Positions 12,501-24,500 of a DNA stretch of 64,000 nucleotides are shown here, in pieces. Numbering within the stretch: position 1 is the stretch's first letter; each line of letters starts with the position of its first letter. Source of the stretch: Leptasterias polaris (lineage: Eukaryota; Echinodermata; Asteroidea; Forcipulatida; Asteriidae); the NCBI GenBank assembly GCA_037783415.1, contig JAZGTN010000098.1, positions 1,116,001 through 1,180,000 of the forward strand, read 5' to 3'. The translations under genes were made by a program, and so were the position numbers. The notes under the pieces were generated by a model, which had not been told where the DNA came from, did not search any database, and saw only the letters and a program-made list of their open reading frames with translations.

Positions 12501-15500
12501 TGATGATTGTTATAGAATGTGCTTTGTTTGTTTGAATTAAAGGTTATTAATGAAGAATGTTGAGGATGAGAATGTAGGCGATACAGACTTGGATGAACCA
12601 GAATCACCAACAACACCCAACTCAACGTCTGATATGCCCAAAGCTACATTACCGAGAGAACGATCTACATCAGCACCTAATGTTAGCTTCAATGCGGTGA
12701 ATGCAATCTCTGGCACAACCTTTGAGGTGGGTGGAAAACTGGCTTGCATGGGATATACTTTCGCTTCAGTGCAGAATGAGTATCTCCCTTACACAACCTG
12801 CAAACGTGAAACTTTGGAAATGTCAAATCTCGCTATGAAACTATCCCATCTGTACAAGCAAACCCAATAGCACAGAATAATGTTATACATGTACATAGTT
12901 TCCCACTTGATTTCACATAGTGCAAAGTCGGCCACCTTAATGCATAAATCATAATCATAATCATAATAGTGGCTTCTTATATAGCGCTCATATCCGTCAC
13001 TAAGTGACTCTTGAGGCGCTTCAACAGTCAGTATTTTCCAGCAAGGTATATGGAGCTACGTTTTGAAGTATGAGACCTATTCCTTTACATAGCACCATGT
13101 AATGGTTTACAAGGTGCTGTGGCGCAATATGCAGCCAATCAAACCAGGAGCACCGGGGCGAACCCCTTCTCCTTTCCATAAGTGCACCAGGTTCTTTTAC
13201 GTGAATTACACAACACATGGGACCAATGACTTTATGTCCCATCGGAAGGACACAGTAATAATGGTTAAGTGTCTTGGTAAAATGTCTTGGTGTTACAACC
13301 AGGACTCGAACCCACACTCTGCTAAACAGAAACGCCAGAGCTTGAGTCCGGTGCTCTTATCCGCTTGTATTTCCAAGACACGCCCAAAATCAATCTTTTT
13401 TTTGTATACACAACTATGCATTTTGCATTAATAGCGAATGCAGCGGGTGCGGGTTTTATCAAAATTCCGTGTATGACTGATCAGTGAACCACTTTGGCTG
13501 CTTAGTAAGGTTTCAATGCTTGATACAGCTCAAACCTAAAACCTAAGTTACCCGTATAGATGGCATCTATGGGGAACTAGTTGCTGCACGGAACATCGTT
13601 AGTGTAAGATATATTAATATATAAAAAAATTGACATACAATGCTTTTGCACTGATACCAAGATATTGATGAAACTTTATGGTATGCAGTTGTTACAAAAC
13701 ATTGTTACAAAACAAATTAATGGCTATGTTCCCTTTAGGATTGGAAAAAAATAACCAAATGTTAACAAAGAGCATGAATAGAAAAAAGTAAATAACATAA
13801 TTACGCTGAATTGTATCAAATTTATTAATGTGCCATAGAGAAGTCCAACTACTAAATATGCAAGTTCTAATTTGTGCTGCAAATGGCGCCCTCTTGTGAT
13901 TGAGCAGAATTTCTCGACGGTTGTTGCTTGGAGTAGTTGACTTAAAAACAATAATCTCTTAAAATTCTTATTTCTCATTTTTCATATATGCATTTGCTAT
14001 GTATTGGATAAAGATAAATGAAGAGTGTTGAAATGACATTGAGTGTTGAGGTGATGTTGTTGCTTTGAAAGATGCAAAAAATAAGTTAGTGGCCTGACGT
14101 TTCGACCCTAGCAGAGTCTTTCTCGAAGGCTAAAATGCAGAGTCTTTCTCGAAGGCTTTGAAAGATGTTAGTAAACCATAAAGTTGACTTGTTATCAATC
14201 AACAGGAGTACAACAGTGATACAAAGTTTGTCTTTAAAACCAACCCCACAGGTGAGTGCATACATCTTTGCTTAACAAATTACTTTGGTTGTCATTTTGG
14301 TGTGAGGTACACAACAACATAAGAAGTATGTCATCACATCACCAAGATTATCTTTATGATGCTGGATCAATTTTATTTGTAAACCCAATCCCAGGATGTG
14401 CATAGCACTTAAGCACTTTTCAAAACTGAAAAAACTTCTTGTTATAGTTGAGTAGAATATACTCTGGGGGAAAAAAGGAATTACAAAAATTGTTCCGAAT
14501 TCAGCAAATCATTCAATCAAGGACATTGATTAATTTTTAACTTGGTTTTGTAACCTGGGACTGTCTCAAAACATTGTTTACCATGGTTATGCAACGCCTA
14601 AAAATTACCATTTTAACATCATCTCATTCAAGTCATGTTTTGAGGACTTGCGATGGTTGAAAGTTTTAATCAAATTTATACCCAGTTAGTGTTCTTAAAC
14701 AAGCAATATTTTGTTACATGATGCCAATATGGTTTGACTTGTGACATTACATTGCTTTGACTCACAGGAGTTTCCCAGCTAGGACTCATACCTTTAGTTT
14801 ATGAGAAACCTAGGATTTTGGTGGATGTGACATATTTTGAAGAATGAGACATTGTTGTTAAAATTTGGTTAAAGTATTTTCTTTTTGATTTGGGTCTATG
14901 CTGGTCTGTTATGCTGTACTAGATCCAAGGTGTGGATTAACAATCATTAATACAAGAAGCAGAATCCACAAGAATCCGTCCTTGCATGGCCCATATTCCT
15001 AACATGACAAACACAACTTGCATTTGGTTGTGTCAAGAGCTTGGCATCAAAGCAGGAACATTTAATTTCACCGGCAAACTAATAACACGCTTGCTTACAC
15101 AGTTGAAAAAAGCGCATTCATGAAAAAACCCAAACCAGTCCCTTGTGCATCCTGACACCTTCCTCTTCCATGTCAAGTTGTCATCATTGCCTGAAATAAA
15201 AATAAAAAAACCTGTGCTATCTCTGGCTGTTAACATTGGAACAATCCTATCCTTCAATAGTACTTACTGCCATTTTGTTTCGGGAGCTTCTTAGTTTTCT
15301 GTGCATGATTTTGTGTTCATCTTGTTTTCATTTGAGTGAGGAATTTGTTTAGAAATAGTACCCAGCTTTATTGAAATACATGAGAAACGGTTTATTCGTT
15401 ATTGACTTGAACCAATAAACAAGACACAAGATTGATTTGTTTTAAAGGGGCACACCAGTTTTCATCTGAAAGCTCACTAATTTTAAAGTTGGTAACAGTG

Positions 15501-18500
15501 TCAATTTCCATTTAAAATAATATCACAGCCAACAAAATAGCATTGGAATTCCTCAAAAACCCCATTGCTTATTTTGATTGCTGCAAGCTTAATATTCACG
15601 TACATGAATGAGCATAAATTCCCTGTCAAAACATAAAGTGTTTGGAGTGCTTTCACTAAAATGGGACCACCTGACTTGATAAAATCTCCACCGGTTGACT
15701 GGATGGTGTATTTTTTAAATACTACAGAATGTAAATGAGTTTATCCTTTGAAAAACCAATGATGTAAAACAAGTTTAACCCTAACCCCCATTAGGGTCCC
15801 TCTACATACCCTGCCAAATACAACAGAATGCAACACAGTTGAAATGAGAACCATGCCATATGCAACAAAATGCAACAAGGGATTTTGTTGCATTGTGCAG
15901 GCATGTTGTTTGTGTTAGGACTGAGCAAGGGTGTTTGCCCTGCTAAATGCAACAGTATGCACATAAGTGTAGTGGTGACTTGGCTAATATGTGTGACCAT
16001 GAACTCTGCCAAACTCAACAATATCCAAGTCATTCTTCATGTGGTGTGTGGCTGCTTTGTTCAGAAACAATGGAAGCACCCAAGCTCTAAGTTTACATAC
16101 AATTGCATAATGAGGCATGATTTAGAGCTTACATAACAAGTAAAATCACTTGGCTGCTAAATGCAACAAATTCCATCAAGGTATGAATTCGAGTTGACTG
16201 CCAAATACAACAAAATGCAACACCAATATGAAGTCACTTGACTGCTAAATGCAACAAATTCAGTCAAAGAATGACATCTCGGTTGACTGCCAAATGCAAC
16301 AGATTACAACAACTATTACCATTTGGTGCATATTGTTGCATTTAGCATTGTTAGGGTTAATATATAGGTGAAATCAATATTTGGTATTCAAAAAGGCTAT
16401 TCATTAGTTAGCATTTTGTGTCTCGATGCTGTTGAGATAAACAAATATTCCTGAAAACGTTACAAAATTCTTGACTCTAAAATGTGCATGTGATTTATCA
16501 ACATTTTGCTTTGTGGTGGTTTCCATATACACATGATTAATGTATGTTTTCCAGCGGTAGAGAGTATCTCAGACAAAATGCACTTAATAAGATTCAGAGC
16601 AACATTTTATTTAGAAGCAAAAGTGAAGAAAGTAAATTTGTGCATTGCATAATTTTAAGTATCACGAATAATCTTTCTTCTGAACAAAACACAAAACTTG
16701 ATTCATCAATCAATGATTGTTTTTTTTTTCTTTTTCTTTTTAGTTTTGATATATTTGGGGTTTTTTCTTTTTTCTATGTCACTGTTAGTTAGATTATTAA
16801 TTTTCTTTCTGTCCATCAATTGTTCAAAAGAACTGTACACCTTTGGTAATTGATTTGTAATTCTGCATTAATACATGTACTCAACCAGTATCATCGCAAA
16901 ATATATATACATTGTAGAGGAAATGTTTTGTATTGAGCATGGGGAGTGCTTCCTGATTTTACATTCACATGGTATCAAGTTTTCTTTAAAAGAATACTGG
17001 AGGCAGACACAGTTTTCAGAAAGTTTGATGACATTGCTAGTGAAATCCTACATTACAATAAAGCCTGTTTCATAATCTAGTACATGGATGCAAAGCAAAC
17101 TTCATCTACAGTGCTTAAAACAAAACGAACAACTCATTGTCCTTGATGCAATTATAACATCAGTTAAACTAGATATCATAATCAATCAAGCCTGCCTAGT
17201 GATCTTAGTCCAGACGACCTGGTCCAGCATGCAAGTATGGAGCTCCTCAGCCCTGGCCAAGCCGGTCTCCCATTTCAGCACGTCCTTAAAAAAGTCTCAC
17301 TTGAGATATGTCACATGTTTGGACTGAGTTTAAACTTCCTAATGTCGAACCATTCAATATCATTCACCATAGTGTGAACAAAAGATGTTTGTATGCAGAA
17401 AGTATATTGATATCATGAGTGCAGGGATTGTTCAGCGCACAGTTCAACCACAAACAAGCTGTGCAGTTAATTGGTTTCACGTTAAGCCAGAGGCTGCTGG
17501 TTCAAATCTCACTCAATATTTCTTTGTTCAACCCAAAATATTAATTGGTTTCAAGTACATGTACATGTAGTTGATCAACTCAATAGAAAAAATGTGCTAG
17601 CAAGAGAGGGATTGCACATGTTTAGAGGATACATGTACATGTTTGTCTTAAACCAAAAGCAATAATGTGAAATTACCCAGAAGTGTACAGACTCTTTGAA
17701 TAATTGTTATGGCTTAAAAATTCTTTCCCTTATTGCTTTTCATGACCTTATTTTATTGATTAATACTGCATATATCTTGTGTCCATATTACCCATAACAT
17801 GTGTGCCAGTCTGTTGAAATACTGTCCATATGATGGTATGACACTCAATTATCACAATCACCCATTATGATCATGACTTGAAGAAAAGATTGAAGTGATT
17901 GTTAAATGTAAAGAAATGAGTCGGCAGTTACAGTGCAGAGTATCAAAAATTAAGCCAAGCCGGTTATAAACAGAATCCAATCCAAGGTACAAGTACATGT
18001 GTGCATGTATTTGTAGTTTGGATGATTGAACTGTTTGCCAAAAAGTTGAGCTACTACAATGTAGGAGGAGATATTCTTTGAGTCCTTCAAGGGTGGTCAG
18101 GTTGGTGTCGTCGGGTGGTCAGGTTGGTGTCGTCGGGTGGTCAGGTTGGTGTCGTCGGGTGGTCAGGTTGGTGTCGTCGGGTGGTCAGGTTGGTGTCGTC
18201 GGGTGGTCAGGTTGGTGTCGTCGGGTGGTCAGGTTGGTGTCGTCGGGTGGTCAGGTTGGTGTCGTCGGGTGGTCAGGTTGGTGTCGTCGGGTGGTCAGGT
18301 TGGTGTCGTCGGGTGGTCAGGATGGTGTCGTCGGGTGGTCAGGTTGGTGTCGTCGGGTGGTCAGGTTGGTGTCGTCGGGTGGTCAGGTTGGTGTCAAGTA
18401 TTTTTCCTCACCTTCCACCTCTAGGAGCACTATATGTGGGTTGGGTTTTCAGTCCCTACCTGACTACCTGGGTTTTCCCTTGAATAATTCTCTGGGGTTT

Positions 18501-21500
18501 TCCTCCCACATCTAAAACTGAAACTTTCTTGTCTTCTCTCCATTGGGTTCTTGGCTTGTACAGTGATTAAGTTCGCTTTTCTGAGAGTCCTTGGTTTCAC
18601 AAATGAAATGAAATAAAATGAAAACCTAATTATTTTGGGCTCGTGTTGCTGAAGGACCTTCCCTAGCCCTAACCTGATAATGATGATCCAGGCCTGGAAT
18701 TTCATCTTTGAGAGGGCAAGGCCATTTTTATTTTGCAATTTGAAAATCTTAAGTCTGTGGGAAACTTTTGAAGGGGCACCAAGGCCAAGACCAGGGGCAA
18801 CATAGGCCATGGTCTCTGTAATTCCAGGGCTGATGATAAAGTTTTCTGATGATCATTAATGGCACTACTTCAATCACAGATTCCTACCGTCGTCAATCTC
18901 ATCTGTCCCAAGTAAATAATGAACATGTTGAGTATCGATTTGATTTACCCACGGAATGAAAACCCATAGGCTTCAAGTATTACAGTGACTCGGCGCAAAA
19001 TGTACATTCTATGTCCAATCAATGTTCCTATATATGAGCATTCAGTAAACATTGTTACTGATATTAGGAAAATGCTTTCTATTTCCTAAAATACAACCTG
19101 AACGGGTCATATATATGCGGGTTTTGAGGGGGTTGTTTTGGGGTTTTTTTGTGGGTGGGGGAGGTAATATTACAAGACTGGCACTCATTTTATGGGTATG
19201 CTTTTAATATGACTAACCCATATGTCCATCAAGAATCTGTGAGTGTATGATATTAACATGATTCTCTTGTTGCTGACCAATGATTTCCTTCTAATCCATT
19301 ATCATTGTCAACTGATCACCTCCATCTATCATTATAGCTAATCCATTATCATGTTGATTTGATCACCCTGATCATTCATTATACCTTTTGCTGAAGTCAC
19401 ACTTCTTGTATTGTTATCACCCTCCAGACATTCTCATCTTATTTCATCATTGACAAGTTCATTCAAACAAATTATCAACAAATTCACCCAAATTGTTCAG
19501 ATGGTTGCCAGTAAAACCAAGGCTTGCATTACATGACAATCTGAAGTAGACCAAAGGTCTTTTAGCTCAGACCTTTCATTGGACCAATGGCTATGTTTAC
19601 AACTCAGTAAATTTTCGTTTTTACTTTTAAAATAGCAATACCAACTGATTGCTGTATGCATACTCATCTAAGTCATTGGTTTAATCATCATAATCATTAC
19701 TACTTAATCTCATCATCCTCATCTTCATTATCAACATTATCAAACCCCTTTACATAAACATGATCATCATCTTAATCTCATCATCCTCCTCATCTTAATC
19801 TCATCATCCTCATCTTATCATCCTCATCTTAATCTCATCATCCTCATCTTAATATCATCATCATCATCATCATCATCTTAATTTCACTATCCTCATCTTA
19901 ATCTCAGTATCCTCATCTTAATCTCAGTATCCTCATCTTAATCTCAGTATCCTCATCTTAATCTCATATCCGATGTCTACATTATCAAACTCACAATCCT
20001 TGTCATCTTTAGCCTCTTTGTTAGGGCTGCTCATTGTCATCCATTATCATATCAAAGTACATTTATTTTCATCCTAGTAAATGTTACTCTTGATCATCAT
20101 CAACACTTTTGCATCAATCCATAACTTATATAAACTTCATCACCATCTTCATCTCTTTCCTACAGTTTATGAAATTGTTCCCCAATGTGTACATTGTAAA
20201 ACCATCTCTTCTTCTTTCTATCATTATCCTATGCAATAAATAAATGTCTTGCATCTCAATTCCGACCCCTACCCAATATGATCCTTATGTATGCCATCCT
20301 GCCTGATTGTTCTTGTCATTTTCCTTCCCTCCCTGCACCCCTTTCCTCAACTGTCTCCCATCCTCCCTTCGTCCCTCCTAGATCTTGGAGCCAGACACAC
20401 CCAGGCAGTAAGCCCTGCCATGAGTGTGGTCCGGCCGCGCCAAATAAGCTTCACGCCAACCATTGTGAGCGCTGGGCGCGATAATGTCTTTGATTACAGC
20501 CCAAGCAGTGCGCTACCTGGTGAGTGTATCATGCTTCGCCTCATGCTTTTACATATTCAAAGAGCTTTCATATAAATGTTGTCAGTAGAACATTCTCTGT
20601 TAGTACAGATTCTGTTAAACTGTGGGTATAACTGTGAAGCTATAACACAATACATATTTGTTTGTACTTTTTCTTCAGGATTGTAGATATGTTTAGACCC
20701 AGCCTTGTTGTTTCAAATTTCTGTGTAGAAACTGCTTGTACGAAATAGAATAAACTAGTTTCTGTCTAAAAAGTTAACAATAACTGGTAACAACAATGTG
20801 AAATTAATATCTTGAGGGAAGACTTGTTGGTTCTGATAGGAACTGGAGTTGAGGTGATGTTGAGCCCTGTTGAGTCTTCCAAACAGTGTACTTGTCATCA
20901 GAAGAAGGACGCTGTGACAAAACTTTTTGAAACAACTTTTCTCAACTGTGGTTCTTCCCAGAGCCACCATTTTATGTTGAGTCTTGATGTTCTAAACAGT
21001 GTACTGTGCTTGTCATGAGGAGAGGAACACTGTACAAATTATTGGGACTCAACTCCTTCTCAGAACCACCACTTCTTCTCAGAAGAGATTCATCGCACAT
21101 GGTTGTTATTTGTAAACTTCTCACTGTCTTACTTCCTACACCATGCAAACTTTATTTAGGTTTCTGTCTGTCAATTGTGTACATGTACATGTAGGTATCA
21201 TTGGCACATGAGATATCTGTTTGACATACATTGTAAGGAAGAATTAGGTTAACCCAAGGTTCAATTTCAGAAGAAAATATTCACTCAAAAACTGAAGAAC
21301 AAGCGTCCAGATTTCACTTCTATGAACAAGGGTTCGCTCTGGCCTTTCACTTCTATCACTCTCAAACTGCTAAGATTAGTGAGAAATGTCAAAGATACTT
21401 ACTATATGTCTCTATGTCTCATTGCTTACTGAACAAGTACATGTATGCATGCAATATGATTGTCTTTCTTTACATGTATGTCCAGCCTCAGGCCGTATCC

Positions 21501-24500
21501 GAATTGGCGGCTACGGCTATGGATACGACTGTTGCTAAGGGTGTTGCTTAAGACTTTCCATACTTCAAAGCATGATAACATGGAAATCTAGCTGTAGCTG
21601 CAAATTTGGACACGGCCTTAGTCTCGTTCTATGTTTCTGTCTCTGTGTTAGACTTACCTAGTTTTAACTTCAAGCCTGTGCTAGTCTTACTTCAAGCCTG
21701 TGCTAGTCTTACTTCAAGCCTGTGCTAGTCTTAACTCAAGTCTATGTTTTTGTCTGTGGTCAGACTGTTTGTGTATTTCATGTTCTGCTTTGTGAGTTTC
21801 TGAATAGGGGTTCATTGTTTGTGTGGTTGACCTTCCTCAGCCTGTTGTAGTCTCACCTAATCTCGCATCTACATTAATTCACTTGAAACAACTATTAATT
21901 TCTGCTTAATGACAATTCCACTGTCTTATGGGTGGACTAGTTCTATTCAGGTGTACTGAGAGCATGACCAATTCTCAGTTGAAAACAAGCTCTAGTTGAC
22001 CATAAGTTGGTAGGAAAACTTGCTCTGAGACAGTTCTGTCATGAGCCAAATGTTCAGTGACAGTGTTCAGAAATAAGTATGAACTGTTTGTAAAAGAAAC
22101 CTACATAATACAATACAATACAATACATAGTTCTTCTATTTCTGACAGGAACTACTGTTTCTCTGAAAGTGCAGCACCTTTTTCTCATTGTTCTGTGACA
22201 TCTCATGATTTGTCCCCCCCCAAAAAAAAAAAACCCACAAAAAACTCAAATTCAGTACAGAGGTTGAGTTTAATGAATAAGTAAAGGAATGAAGCCGTTG
22301 AAATTCAAGATATTTCCTACTTTTTGCCAATTTCATGTGAATATATCCTTGTTAATAGGGAGTGGAATAACATTGGATACTGTGTTCCACTGTACTGTGC
22401 TTTCTTAATGATTCATCAAAAAAGGTGAACTACTCATTTCAGCCCAGAGAAACCAAAAGGATGTCATCATTACAAAATTGGAAAGTTTTTACAAAACTTT
22501 GACTAATATGTTTTCCCAGGTATTTCTGAAATCAGCAGGCCATATTTGATCTTTTTCAAAATATAAATAATTTTAATCGCACCGAACTGGAAATTGAAGA
22601 CTGCACTCCCATAATTGTTATTAAAGCTATCCCAATCAAAGATATACATGTAATTTAGATGTATGTGAAATATATTTTAGGGTAAGTAATAATTTAAAGT
22701 GGGAACTGAAATATAATTTAAAAGCAATGCCCATTATTTAAGATCCATCATGAATGAAATAGCCTTTTTGAGATATGATGGACATTATATGAGTGCAGTT
22801 TGGTTTTGGTGTATACAGACAAAGTTATCCAAACCTATCATTGTCTAGTATCTCAAAATGGCTGAAAGACTTATCTAGTCTTAACTCTATTATCATGAAT
22901 TGATTACTTTCTTTATGAAGATTTAAGAATGTTTCCTTTTAATTGTGTGTGATTGGTTTGTGCCACTATTTCCCCCCCGTTCAGCAATGTCCAACCTAGC
23001 CTCCAGTCTACCCAACTCAGTGGTCCATAGTCCAAATAAAATCATCTCTAATAGCCAAGCTTCACCAACACACCGATGGAAGAATAGAGGCCCAACAAGC
23101 TCCACAAGCTCAGAAGACAATAAGATTAAGAAGCCGGTTAGTTGGTTTTTGTTTTGTGTTGTTTGTTTTGCTAGATTGTGTACACGTACCAATCGTTGGC
23201 TCAGTGCTATAAGGTCACTTATTGCAATTTCATACTTATAATGATCAAAAGATCATCAAATTTAAAAAAAATGCGTATCAATTTGGAGAAAAAAAAATCA
23301 AAATCAACAAATAAATGTTTTTCTTGGGAAATGAATTCTTCTTTTTGCCAAATAAATGCTTTGTAGACCGGTCTTCATAAAAAAAAAATATATTTATCAG
23401 GAGCTCCAAAATATTCAAACACAATTTGATGAAATCCATACAAGTTTACCAATGACCTTATAGTCCTGAGCAGATGCAATTTTCATTCACCTTGGTGTAA
23501 GGCAGAAATTTGAGTGACTTTTTTAGGTACCTGTTTTACAGAGGCAAAGACGAGACTCTAATGATGACTGGGAGATTCCTACTGAGGAGATCATGATGGG
23601 TCCCAGGATTGGATCCGGATCTTTTGGAACTGTCTTCAAGGGACATTGGCATGGTGAGTATGGATTTAAACACAAGGCTTCACTTCATGTACATGTATTG
23701 GAATGAGAAAAAAAACTTGATGTCTTGCTTAAGTGTATTTGTAAGAAATTATTACTTGTGAGACTGGTCACCCAGTGAAAGGTAATGAGTCACATAAAAA
23801 AATCTGAAAATGTCTGAACAAACTGTACAACTTATATCATGGCCCGATTTCATTGAGTTGCTTAAGCAGAACATTCTGCTTAATAATTTTCTGCTGAGCG
23901 AAAATGAGCAGGAAACCAGTCAAATTTTGGCTGGTAACTTTATTCTGGTAAGCATAATTGTTTTGTGATTAGCTACTTTTTGTACTTCGGCAGGTCTATG
24001 AAATTTCAAGAATTAATTCTCGCTCATCTTGTTGAAGTTTTGAGTGTTGTTGTGATTAAATGTTTAAATCATATCGTGTATTCTTTCTTTGCAGGCCCTG
24101 TGGCTGTCAAGAGGTTGAATGTCACTGATCCTACAGCATCCCAGCTTCAGGCTTTTAAGAATGAGGTTGCTGTCTTGAGGAAAACTAGGCACGCTAACAT
24201 CTTATTGTTCATGGGTTGTACGTCTAAACCTCAGCTGTCTATTGTAACTCAATGGTGTGAGGGTTCCAGTCTCTATAAGCATCTGCATGTACAAGAGACA
24301 AAGTTTGAGATGTATAACCTGATTAACATTGCTCGGCAGACAGCACAAGGAATGGAGTAAGTCCTTTCCACTCTTATTTCATGGTGCTCTGTATTTATAC
24401 AACAGTAAAAACTTTAAGTTATAGGTTACGTATATTGACCCAACTCAACTGACGTCATCATCATGACAATAATCTTGGCTGTGCCATTTTGGGAGTCAAT

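Larger units (their letters stand above)
14252..20381 (+). other. Raf intron 8 (6.1 kb)
   Basis: The intron holds a TTAA-flanked element (15779-16356), a SINE-like fragment (17440-17545), a 22-bp minisatellite (18091-18395), a G-family repeat and an ATC-rich array. The rest is AT-rich and shows no exon. Confidence 0.7.
20520..22984 (+). other. Raf intron 9 (2.5 kb)
   Basis: Holds an inverted-repeat element (21490-21617), a short 22-bp tandem array (21660-21740) and an A-rich stretch near 22210. No exon was recognised. Confidence 0.6.

Noticed and set aside
12727..12870. Extension of Raf exon 7 past 12726 (continuing [13 protein letters not shown])
   Set aside because: The frame stays open for 48 codons, but similarity to Raf stops at the GTGGGT donor and the phase-matched exon at 14206 is a better continuation.
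18078..18515. Open frames of 95-145 residues with [24 protein letters not shown] repeats
   Set aside because: They are produced by the 22-bp minisatellite, which is open in all three frames; no homology and no splice context.
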